This document shows positions 36,003 to 44,074 of a stretch of 64,000 nt of DNA, in pieces. Source of the stretch: JAWKJY01 sp041393535 (GTDB lineage: Bacteria; Actinomycetota; Thermoleophilia; Gaiellales; Gaiellaceae); contig JAWKJY010000003.1 in the NCBI GenBank assembly GCA_041393535.1, forward strand, positions 372,001-436,000, in the 5' to 3' direction. The number at the start of each line of letters is the position of its first letter. The stretch's first letter is position 1. A program made the position numbers and the translations under genes. A model generated the notes under the pieces. It worked only from the letters and a program-made list of their open reading frames with translations, was not told the origin of the DNA and ran no database searches.

Positions 36003-38033
36003 TTGAGCACACCTGCCGCGGAGCTGAAGCACCTCTGGCAGCCGCTCGAGATCGGTCCGGTGACCGTCAAGCACCGGATCATGGCCACCGGCCACACGCA
36101 GCTCTACGGGCGCGACGAGATGATCTCCGATCGCCACGTCGCGTACTACCGCGAGCGCGCCCTGGGCGGCGCCGCCCTCCTCTGTCTCGAGCAGCAGGCG
36201 ACGCACCCCTCCGGCATGAACTACCACCAGGGCTGCATCGCGTGGGACCCCAAGGTCGTCCCGATGTACGCGAAGCTCGCCGACGCCGTGCACGAGTTCG
36301 GTGCGAAGCAGTTCGTGCAGCTCTTCTGCTGCGGCGCGCAGGGCAAGGGGACGATGTTCATCGACCGCTTCCGCCCGCTCTGGGCCGCGTCGCCGATCCC
36401 CTCCGTCATCTACGGCGAGCGGCCGAAGGTGATGGAGAAGGAGGACATCAGGGAGCTGGTCGAGTACTTCGGCCGGTCCGCCTTCAACTGCATGGCGGCG
36501 GGCCTCGACGGCGTCGAGATCCACTCCGCGCACAGCCAGCTGCTCGGCGAGTTCCTCTCGCCCGCGTTCAACAAGCGGACGGACGAGTACGGCGGCTCGG
36601 TCGAGAACCGCTGCCGGCTCACGATCGAGGTGGCGGAGGAGATCCGCCGGCGCGTCGGCGACCGGATCGCGGTCGGCGTGCGCATGTCGTTCGACGAGTT
36701 CCTGGGCGACCACGGGATCACGGGCGAGGAGACGGAGGCGCAGCTCGAGATCCTCGCGTCGACCGGGCTGTTCGACTTCTTCAACATCTCCGGCGGCGGC
36801 TACCACACGATGCACGTCGCGGTCGCGCCGATGGAGAGCCAGCCCGAGGGCTTCATGATCCCGTTCGCGCGCCGGGCCAAGGAGGTCGTCGGCCACCGGG
36901 CGAAGATCATGATCGTCGGCCGGATCACGCGGCTCGAGATGGCGAACGAGGCCGTGGCGAACGGCGACGCCGACATGGTCGCGATGACCCGCGCGCAGCT
37001 CGCCGAGCCGCTGCTCCTGAAGAAGCAGCTGGAGGGCCGCGAGCACGAGCTGACGAACTGCGCCGGCCTGAACTTCTGCGTCGAGCGGCTCGTCGACAGC
37101 CGCGAGGTCACCTGCGCGCTGAACCCCGTCACGGGGCGCGAGGCGATCTGGGGCGAGGGCAAGCTGCAGCTCGTCCCGAGCGGCCGGGAGAAGCGGATCG
37201 TCGTCGTCGGCGGCGGCCCGGCCGGGCTCAAGGCCGCGGCGCTCGCGGCGAAGCGCGGCCACCAGGTGACGGTGCTCGAGCAGTCCGACCAGCTCGGCGG
37301 CAACTTCAACCTGATCAAGCGGCTGCCGACCCGCTCGTCCTGGCAGATCGCCGTGGACAACCTGACGCGGCCGCTCGGCCCGTACGGCGTCGACGTGCAG
37401 CTCGGCGTCGAGGCGACGAAGAAGTCGCTCGAGGCGGGCGGCTGGGACGCGGTCGTGCTCGCGACCGGCGCGAGCTGGTCGAAGACCGGCATGAGCCCGT
37501 TCCGACCCGATCGCGACGGCATCCCGGGCGCGGAGCAGGACAACGTGATCGACGTCGGCACGGCGATCCGCCGGGCCCTCGCCGACCCGACCTCGCTCGG
37601 GACGCGCGTGCTCGTCGTCGACGAGTCGGCCGGCTACCTGCCGTTCGGCCTGGCCGAGCTCGTCGTCGACGCCGGCGCCGACGTCGAGGTGATCAGCCCG
37701 CAGCTGCTCGTTGGCGAGGACCTGCTGAAGAGCCTCGAGATGACCTACCTCTTCCCCCGCATCGTCGCGAAGGGCGTCCGGGTGACGGCGCAGACCTTCG
37801 TCGAGCGGATCGAGGGGAACGCGGTCGAGCTCTACGACGTCTGGGGCGGCCCGCGCCGCACCGTGGAGGTCGACACGGTCGTGCTCTCGCAGTTCAAGGC
37901 CCCGAACGACGGGCTCTACCTGCAGGTGCGCGACAATGGGTTCGCGGAGCTCCATCGGATCGGCGATTGCGTCGCCCCGCGCAAGCCGGCCGCCGTCGTC
38001 TACGAGGGCGAGAAGCTGGGACGGGAGATCTAG
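36003..38033 (+). CDS. Old-Yellow-Enzyme/2,4-dienoyl-CoA-reductase-type FMN-FAD oxidoreductase
   Basis: 676 residues from TTG at 36003, 8 nt after GGAGG; an in-frame ATG at 35985 would contain the Shine-Dalgarno. The N-terminal TIM barrel binds FMN ('GLDGVEIHSAHSQLLGEFLS' then 'NKRTDEYGGSVENRCR'); the C-terminal part is a pyridine nucleotide-disulfide domain ('RIVVVGGGPAGLKAAALAAK' and 'RVLVVDESAGYLPFGLAELV'). The iron-sulfur cluster region reads 'NCAGLNFCVERL...VTCALNP': three cysteines are left and the usual C-x2-C is altered, so cluster binding is uncertain. It probably reduces an activated double bond or demethylates a quaternary amine. It starts the operon with the two AllA-like genes. 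Confidence 0.88.
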   Translation: MSTPAAELKHLWQPLEIGPVTVKHRIMATGHTQLYGRDEMISDRHVAYYRERALGGAALLCLEQQATHPSGMNYHQGCIAWDPKVVPMYAKLADAVHEFGAKQFVQLFCCGAQGKGTMFIDRFRPLWAASPIPSVIYGERPKVMEKEDIRELVEYFGRSAFNCMAAGLDGVEIHSAHSQLLGEFLSPAFNKRTDEYGGSVENRCRLTIEVAEEIRRRVGDRIAVGVRMSFDEFLGDHGITGEETEAQLEILASTGLFDFFNISGGGYHTMHVAVAPMESQPEGFMIPFARRAKEVVGHRAKIMIVGRITRLEMANEAVANGDADMVAMTRAQLAEPLLLKKQLEGREHELTNCAGLNFCVERLVDSREVTCALNPVTGREAIWGEGKLQLVPSGREKRIVVVGGGPAGLKAAALAAKRGHQVTVLEQSDQLGGNFNLIKRLPTRSSWQIAVDNLTRPLGPYGVDVQLGVEATKKSLEAGGWDAVVLATGASWSKTGMSPFRPDRDGIPGAEQDNVIDVGTAIRRALADPTSLGTRVLVVDESAGYLPFGLAELVVDAGADVEVISPQLLVGEDLLKSLEMTYLFPRIVAKGVRVTAQTFVERIEGNAVELYDVWGGPRRTVEVDTVVLSQFKAPNDGLYLQVRDNGFAELHRIGDCVAPRKPAAVVYEGEKLGREI

Positions 38034-38097
38034 CCAACGCACCCACGCCGCCAGGCGACCGCTGCCACGAGCGGAGCGAACAGGAGGGAATGCCCAC

Positions 38098-38688
38098 ATG
38101 GCCACCACCACCGAGACCGACGTCGAGACGTTCACCGTCGTCGCGCAGCACCTGACCCCGGAGGCCTTCGCGCCGTTCGGCGTCGCGATCGTCGCCGAGG
38201 CGCACCAGCGCCTGCCGATCGAGCTCTACGGGGGAACCGTGGACTCGTACTCGATCCCGGTCGAGGCCGACGAGCCGTTCGAGTTCCTGCTCAACACGAT
38301 GCGCTACCGCCCCCTTCGCGCCACGCACCTCGAGCGCCACATGGGCATGCAGCAGGCGTTCATCCCGCTCGGCGGCCAGCCGTTCGTCGCGTGCGTGGCC
38401 GCGCCGGACGCGGAGATCGTCGACGGCGTCCCGGCGTTCGAGTCGATCCACGCCTTCGTCGTGCCCGGCAACGCGGCGGCGATGATGCACCGCGGCACGT
38501 GGCACGAGCCGCCGTTCCCGCTGATGGCCGAGCAGTCGATCATCGTCACGAGCCACCAGTCGCTGACGAAGGGCCTGCAGGAGAAGAGCGGCATCGAGGG
38601 CAAGAAGGAGATCGGCACCCTCGACGTCGACAAGCGGAACATCCTCGAGCGCACGGGCAAGATCGTCAAGATCCAGCTCCCGAACTGA
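38098..38688 (+). CDS. ureidoglycolate lyase-family (AllA-like) protein, first copy
   Basis: 196 residues. ATG preceded by CAGGAGGG. PF04115 features: 'LTPEAFAPFGVAIVAE' at the N-terminus, 'LERHMGMQQAFIPLGGQPFV' and 'RGTWHEPPFPL' near the C-terminus, containing the conserved Trp-His of the active site. AllA releases urea from ureidoglycolate in allantoin breakdown. It follows the flavoprotein by 64 bp and precedes a second copy by 61 bp. No other allantoin genes (alc, allC) are in the window, so another ureide or similar acid may be the substrate. It is somewhat longer than E. coli AllA (160). Confidence 0.85.
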   Translation: MATTTETDVETFTVVAQHLTPEAFAPFGVAIVAEAHQRLPIELYGGTVDSYSIPVEADEPFEFLLNTMRYRPLRATHLERHMGMQQAFIPLGGQPFVACVAAPDAEIVDGVPAFESIHAFVVPGNAAAMMHRGTWHEPPFPLMAEQSIIVTSHQSLTKGLQEKSGIEGKKEIGTLDVDKRNILERTGKIVKIQLPN

Positions 38689-38749
38689 CCCGTCGGGCGC
38701 ATCGGACCATCAGCCACGACCCACAGCCACGAGCCAGGAGGACATGCAC

Positions 38750-39328
38750 ATGGCCACCATCGACGCCGGCGTCGAGGTCCGGACCGTCACGGCGCAGCCG
38801 CTCACGGTCGAGGCCTTCAAGCCGTTCGGCGACGTCATCTCCGTCGAGGGCCGCGAGCGGCTCCCGATCGACCTCTACGGCGACGCGGTCGACGTCTTCC
38901 GCGCCGACTTCGAGGCGGACGAGCCGATCGAGTTCCTCCTCACCCGGGGCAAGGTGCGCCCCTTCGAGGTGCTGTTCCTCGAGCGGCACTTCAACCTGAC
39001 GCAGACGTTCTTCCCGATGGGCGGCGTGCCGTTCATCTCCGTCGTCGCCGCGCCCGACGCGCGGCTCGAGGACGAGGTGCCCGCGACCGAGGACGTCCGG
39101 GCCTTCATCGTCCCGGGCAGCGTCGCGGTCAACCTCCACAAGGGCACCTGGCACGAGCCGCCGTTCCCGCTCGTGGACGGCCAGGTGATCGCCTACACGA
39201 GCCACGCCGCGTTGACCGCGGGGCTCGGCTCGAACCTCGACGCGCGCAAGAACATCAACCAGCTCGACGTCGACAAGCGGAACATCAAGGAGAACGCGGG
39301 CTACCGCCTGCGCGTCGTCCTGCCCTGA
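38750..39328 (+). CDS. ureidoglycolate lyase-family (AllA-like) protein, second copy
   Basis: 192 residues from ATG 38750; AGGAGG lies 8 nt before it, while ATG 38744 is too close. It shares with the first copy 'LTVEAFKPFGDVISVEG', 'LFLERHFNLTQTFFPMGGVP', 'KGTWHEPPFPLVDG' and the C-terminal 'LDVDKRNIKENAGYR'. The two are diverged but clearly paralogous, and both have retained the TWHEPPFP block. AllA is a homodimer; two diverged copies could form a heterodimer or have distinct substrates (inference). The operon probably ends here, followed by a 144-bp spacer before the cupin. Confidence 0.83.
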   Translation: MATIDAGVEVRTVTAQPLTVEAFKPFGDVISVEGRERLPIDLYGDAVDVFRADFEADEPIEFLLTRGKVRPFEVLFLERHFNLTQTFFPMGGVPFISVVAAPDARLEDEVPATEDVRAFIVPGSVAVNLHKGTWHEPPFPLVDGQVIAYTSHAALTAGLGSNLDARKNINQLDVDKRNIKENAGYRLRVVLP

Positions 39329-39472
39329 GCAGCGGGCTCCCGCCCGCCGCTGCGTCGACGTCCCCGCTCGGGCCGGCAGCCGCCGGCCCGAGCGCGTCTC
39401 CCGGGCCCTGTGTCGATTCCGGCGCCGCTCGTTCGTCGTCCTGCTGACGGTCAAACGACAGGAGGGACGGCG

Positions 39473-39868
39473 ATGGCGGACGTGATCGTGCTGCAGGTGG
39501 ACGAGATGGAGCCGATGCTCGGGGGCGTGATGCGGCGGGCGCGCGCCTCGCTCGGCGTGACGAGCTTCGGGATGCAGGTGGAGGACCTGCCCGGCGGGAC
39601 GGACTTCTACCCCGAGCACGACGAGTCCGCCTTCGGCGGGCAGGAGGAGGTCTACACGGCGCTCGCCGGCTCGGCGACGCTCGTCGTCGACGGCGACGAG
39701 CACCTGCTCGAGCCGGGCGTCTTCGCGCGCGTCGGCCCGGGCGTGCGGCGGCGGATCGTGCCCGGCCCCGATGGCGTCCGGGTGCTCGCGCTCGGCGGCG
39801 TTCCCGGGACGTTCGCGGTCCACCCCTGGACGGAGCTCGGCGCCCCCGACCCGGAGCTGCCGGGCTGA
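39473..39868 (+). CDS. small cupin-domain protein
   Basis: 131 residues, ATG preceded by AGGAGGG. One cupin barrel is seen: 'EHDESAFGGQEEVYTALAGS' (first motif, G(X)5HXH-like, with His and Glu), 'GDEHLLEPGVFARVGPGVRR' (second motif) and a beta-rich end 'AVHPWTELGAPDPELPG'. Cupins of this size bind a metal and may act as lyases, isomerases or regulators. It is codirectional with the flavoprotein/AllA genes, 144 bp away, but has its own ribosome binding site. No specific function is recognised. Confidence 0.78.
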   Translation: MADVIVLQVDEMEPMLGGVMRRARASLGVTSFGMQVEDLPGGTDFYPEHDESAFGGQEEVYTALAGSATLVVDGDEHLLEPGVFARVGPGVRRRIVPGPDGVRVLALGGVPGTFAVHPWTELGAPDPELPG

Positions 39869-39884
39869 GCGAGCGACGACCGGC

Positions 39885-39920
39885 GGGGGAGGGGCGAGGG
39901 GAGGGGCGAGGGGAGGGGCG
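39885..39920 (+). repeat. 12-bp tandem G-rich repeat with G-quadruplex potential
   Basis: Three copies of GGGGAGGGGCGA give six runs of at least four G separated by loops of 1, 3, 1, 3 and 1 nt, the spacing expected for a very stable G-quadruplex on the plus strand. It ends 13 bp before TACGAT (39934-39939), upstream of the propeller gene at 39952. Confidence 0.8.
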
Positions 39921-39951
39921 TCCCTTCCCCCGCTACGATCCGGCGATCGGG

Positions 39952-41991
39952 GTGCCACGCCTGCGCCGGATCGTCGTCCTCGCCCTCGCGGGTCTCGCCG
40001 CCCTGGCCGCGCTCGCTGCGAGCGCGCCCGCTGCGCCGCCGCCGCTCGGCGGCCTGACGCAGCTCCCGGGGGTCGCCGGGTGCATCCGCTACAACGGCGA
40101 CGGCGTCCAGTGCGCCCCGCTGGGCCCGGGCTTCGCCGACGTGCTCGACCTCGAGTCGAGCCCCGACGGGCGTCAGCTGTACGCCCTCACGGGCCTCTTC
40201 ACGATCGTCGTCTACGCCCGCGACCCGGCGACCGGCGCCCTGACGCAGCTCCCGGCGCCGCAGGGTTGCGTGAGCGCCAACGTCGTCCTCTCGTGCCAGC
40301 ACGCGCCGCTCCTGCAGGGAGCCCGCGACCTGGCGGTCTCCCCGGACGGCGCGCACGTCGTCGTCGCGGCCGACGCGCTGACGGGCGGGATCGTGCTGAC
40401 CCTCGCCCGCGACGCGGCCACGGGCGCGCTGTCGACGATCGCCGGGCCCGGCGGCTGCATCAGCGAGACCGGCAACGCCGGGACGTGCGAGAACGGCCGG
40501 GCGATGATCGACCCGGTGGCGCTCGTCTTCTCGCCGGACGGCGCGAACGTCTACGTCGCCTCCGGCCCCGCGCACGTGGCCGTCCTCTCGCGCAACGCGG
40601 CGACCGGCGACCTCTCGCAGGCGGCCACGACGAGCGGCTGCATGAGCGACGACGGCACGCCGACCTGCGCGAACGCCTCGCCATCGCTCGCGTCGCCACT
40701 GGCGATCGACGTCTCGACGGACGGGAAGCGCCTCTTCGTCGCCTCGAACACCGCCGATGCGATCGCGGTGCTCGTCCGGCTGACGAGCGGCGGCCTCGGG
40801 AACGAGTCCGGCGTCGAGCGCTGCATCGCCGAGCTCGGGGACGGCGTCTCGTGCAGGGACGGGAAGGAGGTCGACGACCTGCGCGCGCTCGCGTCGAGCC
40901 CGGACGGCGCCCACGTCTACGCCGCGAACACCGGCGCGACCGGCGGGATCACGGCGCTCCGGCGCACGCCCGGGGGCGGGCTCGAGCTGGTCTCGACGAG
41001 CGCGACCGACTACGAGATGCAGGACGTCGCCGTCTCGCCGGACGGTGCCACGGTCTACGCGGCGGGCGGCGAGGCGGACATCCTGCTCGTCTTCCAGCGC
41101 GATCCGGCGAGCGGCTCGCTCGCCCAGCTCCCGCCACCGGCGGGCTGCACGAGCACCACCGGCACGGGCGGCCTGTGCGCCGTCGGGCGCGGGCTCGAGG
41201 GCGTCTTCGCCGTCGCCGTCCCATCGGACGGGCTCTCCGTCTACGCGGGCATGGCGATCGACTCCTCGGCGCTCGCCTCGTTCGCGCGCCAGGTCGGGCC
41301 GACCTGCGCGGACGGGACGGCCACGGTCACCGCGGGCGTGCCCGCGACGATCGTGCTCCCGTGCGTCGACGCGAACGGCGACCCGATCGAGCGGGCCGTC
41401 CAGGCCGCGCCGCAGCACGGCGCGCTCGGCTCGATCGCCCAGGCCGACGGCACGGTCACCTACTTCCCGGCAGAGGGCTACACCGGGCCCGACTCGTTCA
41501 CGTTCTCGGCCACGGACGGCGCCGTCGGGTCGGCGCCCGCGACGATCTCGATCACGGTGCTCGCGCCGGGGGAGTCTCCTCCGCCCGCGCCCGCCCCCGA
41601 CGCGACCGCGCCGCGGATGCCGATCGGCAAGGGGCCGATCCGGCTGACGGCGAAGGGCGTCGCCCGCATCCGCGTCACCTGCCCGGCCAGCGAGTCGCGC
41701 TGCACCGGGAAGCTCGCGCTCGTCTCGGCGGCGAAGGTCGACCCGGACGGGAAGGGGCCGCGCGCGCCCCGCCTGGTCGGGCTCGGCAAGGCGACCTTCT
41801 CGCTCGGCGGCGGGGTCGCGCGCACGCTCGCCGTCACGCTCCCCGCGACGGGTCGCGCGCTCGTGACGGCCCGGGGCTCGCTCCGCGCTCAGGCGGCGGC
41901 GATCGCGACGGACGCCGCGGGCAACCGGGGGACGGCCCGCCGCACGCTGACGCTCCTCCCCCCGAGGCCGGCCGGGCCGAGGGCCTCGTAG
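39952..41991 (+). CDS. secreted lactonase-type beta-propeller with cadherin-like domain, copy 1
   Basis: 679 residues. The GTG start is preceded by TACGAT 12 nt upstream. The signal peptide is 'RRIVVLALAGLAALAALAAS'. Six to seven blades of the lactonase/YVTN type carry repeated motifs such as 'SPDGRQLYAL' and 'SPDGAHVVVAADAL', with cysteine pairs in 'PGVAGCIRYNGDGVQCAP' and 'GGCISETGNAGTCENG' (one disulfide per blade). A cadherin-like/Big domain follows from about 445 ('SITVLAPG' end), then a charged Lys/Arg/Ala tail. It is exported and likely surface-bound. The next gene is a clear tandem duplicate. No enzymatic residues can be assigned. Confidence 0.88.
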   Translation: MPRLRRIVVLALAGLAALAALAASAPAAPPPLGGLTQLPGVAGCIRYNGDGVQCAPLGPGFADVLDLESSPDGRQLYALTGLFTIVVYARDPATGALTQLPAPQGCVSANVVLSCQHAPLLQGARDLAVSPDGAHVVVAADALTGGIVLTLARDAATGALSTIAGPGGCISETGNAGTCENGRAMIDPVALVFSPDGANVYVASGPAHVAVLSRNAATGDLSQAATTSGCMSDDGTPTCANASPSLASPLAIDVSTDGKRLFVASNTADAIAVLVRLTSGGLGNESGVERCIAELGDGVSCRDGKEVDDLRALASSPDGAHVYAANTGATGGITALRRTPGGGLELVSTSATDYEMQDVAVSPDGATVYAAGGEADILLVFQRDPASGSLAQLPPPAGCTSTTGTGGLCAVGRGLEGVFAVAVPSDGLSVYAGMAIDSSALASFARQVGPTCADGTATVTAGVPATIVLPCVDANGDPIERAVQAAPQHGALGSIAQADGTVTYFPAEGYTGPDSFTFSATDGAVGSAPATISITVLAPGESPPPAPAPDATAPRMPIGKGPIRLTAKGVARIRVTCPASESRCTGKLALVSAAKVDPDGKGPRAPRLVGLGKATFSLGGGVARTLAVTLPATGRALVTARGSLRAQAAAIATDAAGNRGTARRTLTLLPPRPAGPRAS

Positions 41992-42016
41992 CCCGCCCGC
42001 CCGCCTGCCCGCTCGC

Positions 42017-42022
42017 TACGAT
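42017..42022 (+). promoter_or_regulatory. -10-like hexamer TACGAT before second propeller gene
   Basis: TACGAT ends 6 nt before the ATG at 42029; the same hexamer stands before the first copy (39934). The short 37-bp spacer shows the second copy has its own promoter. Confidence 0.5.
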
Positions 42023-42028
42023 CGGACG

Positions 42029-44071
42029 ATGCGGGAGCGGGGCCTGCGTGGGGTCGTCCTCGGCGCGCTCGCGGCGGTCGCGGCGGCGCTCGCCGGCGCG
42101 ACCGCGCACGCGGCGCCGCCGCCCGCGGGCGCGCTCACGCAGCTCCCCGGCGTCGCCGGCTGCATCGACGACACGGGGGACGGCGTCCTCTGCGCTCCCG
42201 GCGGGCCCGGCTTCAGCGAGATCGAGACCCTCCAGACGAGCCCCGACGGACGCTACGTCTACGCCCTCACCCTGGGCTCGGCCGTCCTCGTCTACGCCAG
42301 GGACGCCGCGAGCGGCGCGCTGACGCAGCTCCCGGCGCCGAACGGCTGCCTCGCGCCCGTCGCGACGCCCTCCTGCACGACGGTGGCGAAGCTCGACAAC
42401 GCCACCGACATGCGGCTCTCGCCGGACGGCGCCCACCTCGTCGTGATCGCGCGCTCGCCCCAGTCCGTCGTCCTGACCCTCGTCCGCGACGCCGGCAGCG
42501 GCAGGCTGTCAACGATCGCGGGCGCGACGGGCTGCATCAGCGAGTCGGGCAGCCTCGGCACCTGCGAGAACGGCCGCGCGCTCGGCGACCCTCGGGCGCT
42601 CGCCTTCTCCCCGGACGGCGCGCAGGTCTACGTCGCCTCGTTCCCCAGCCACGTCGCCGTGCTCACCCGCAACGCCGCCACGGGTGACCTGTCGCAGGCC
42701 GCGGGCTCGAGCGGCTGCATCAGCGACGACGCGACGCCGACGTGCGTGAACGCGGGCCCGTCGCTCGCCACGCCCGGCGCGATCGCCGTCTCGCCGGACG
42801 GCAAGCGCGTGTGGGTCTCGTCCCTCGGCGCGGACGCGATCGCCGTGCTCGTGCGCCAGACGAGCGGGGCGCTCGGGAACGAGGTCGGGGTCGAGCGCTG
42901 CCTCGCCGAGGTGGGGGACGGGGTCACCTGCCGCGACGGCCAGGGCGTCGACGCGGTCTACGCGCTGGCTCCGAGCCTCGACGACGCCCACGTCTACGCG
43001 GCCGACACGGGCAGCTCGTCGGGCCTGACGGCGCTGCGCCGGACGGCCGGCGGCGGGCTCGAGCTCGTCGCCCGCTACGCGACCGACGCGGAGGTGCTCG
43101 ACGCGGCGGTCTCGGCCGACGGCGCCGTGGTCTACGCGGCGGGCGGCGAGTCGGACGTCCTCTACGTGCTCGCGCGCGACGCGACGACGGGCGCGCTGGC
43201 CCAGCTGCCGCCGACCGCCGGCTGCGTCAGCCGCACGGGCTCGGGCGGCGTGTGCGCCATCGGATTCGGGCTCGCGGGCACCCAGGCGCTCTCGCTCTCG
43301 CCCGACGCGCGCCACCTCTACGCCGGCGCGGCGATCGACGACGCGGCGCTCGCCGCCTTCGCGAGGTCGCTGCCGCCGAGCTGCGCCGGCGCCTCGGTGA
43401 CCGTGACCGCGGGCGTCCCGACGCCGATCGCGCTGTCCTGCTCCGACCCGAACGGCGACCCGGTCGAGCGGGCGGTACAGCAGGCGCCGCAGCACGGCGC
43501 GCTCGGCTCGATCGCACAGGTGGACGGCACGGTGACGTACTTCCCGGCCGACGGCTACCTCGGCGCGGACGCGTTCACCTTCGCCGCCTCGGACGGGACG
43601 AACGCCTCCGGGGCCGCGACGATCTCGATCGACGTCGTCGCGCCCGGAACGGCGCCGCCGCCCCCGCCGCCGACCGCGGCGTCCGACACGACGGCGCCGC
43701 TGGTCGCGCTCGGCAAGGGGCCGATCCGGCTGACCGCCCGCGGCGTCGCGCGCCTGCGGCTCACGTGCCCGGCTGCCGAGACGAGCTGCGCGGGGAAGGT
43801 CTCGCTCCTGACGGCGAAGGCGCTGCGCCGGCCCGGCGAGACCGGCAAGGCGCGACGCCTCGGGCTCGGCAACGTCCGCTACGCCCTCGCAGGCGGCGCG
43901 GGCAAGCTCGTCTCGATCCGCCTTTCGGCCGCGAACCGCGCCCTCCTCGCCGCGCGCGGCTCGCTCCGCGTCGTCGTCACCGTGCGCGCGACCGACGCGG
44001 CCGGCAACCGCGGCACGACCGCCCGGACGCTGACCTTCCTGCCGCCGCGCCAGCCGACGCCGGCGCGCTAG
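42029..44071 (+). CDS. secreted lactonase-type beta-propeller with cadherin-like domain, copy 2
   Basis: 680 residues, leaderless-type ATG start. It matches the first copy across its whole length: signal peptide 'LGALAAVAAALAGATAHAAP', blades with the same paired cysteines ('PGVAGCIDDTGDGVLCAPGG', 'TGCISESGSLGTCENGRALG'), Ig/cadherin-like domain ('FPADGYLGADAFTFAASDGT') and the Lys/Arg/Ala-rich end. The copies are diverged enough to be an old tandem duplication, yet they keep one cysteine pair per blade. The C-terminal ~110 residues ('KGPIRLTARGVARLRLTCPA') may form an extra Ig-like domain. Function is not assigned; an extracellular recognition role is inferred. Confidence 0.88.
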   Translation: MRERGLRGVVLGALAAVAAALAGATAHAAPPPAGALTQLPGVAGCIDDTGDGVLCAPGGPGFSEIETLQTSPDGRYVYALTLGSAVLVYARDAASGALTQLPAPNGCLAPVATPSCTTVAKLDNATDMRLSPDGAHLVVIARSPQSVVLTLVRDAGSGRLSTIAGATGCISESGSLGTCENGRALGDPRALAFSPDGAQVYVASFPSHVAVLTRNAATGDLSQAAGSSGCISDDATPTCVNAGPSLATPGAIAVSPDGKRVWVSSLGADAIAVLVRQTSGALGNEVGVERCLAEVGDGVTCRDGQGVDAVYALAPSLDDAHVYAADTGSSSGLTALRRTAGGGLELVARYATDAEVLDAAVSADGAVVYAAGGESDVLYVLARDATTGALAQLPPTAGCVSRTGSGGVCAIGFGLAGTQALSLSPDARHLYAGAAIDDAALAAFARSLPPSCAGASVTVTAGVPTPIALSCSDPNGDPVERAVQQAPQHGALGSIAQVDGTVTYFPADGYLGADAFTFAASDGTNASGAATISIDVVAPGTAPPPPPPTAASDTTAPLVALGKGPIRLTARGVARLRLTCPAAETSCAGKVSLLTAKALRRPGETGKARRLGLGNVRYALAGGAGKLVSIRLSAANRALLAARGSLRVVVTVRATDAAGNRGTTARTLTFLPPRQPTPAR

Positions 44072-44074
44072 CCG

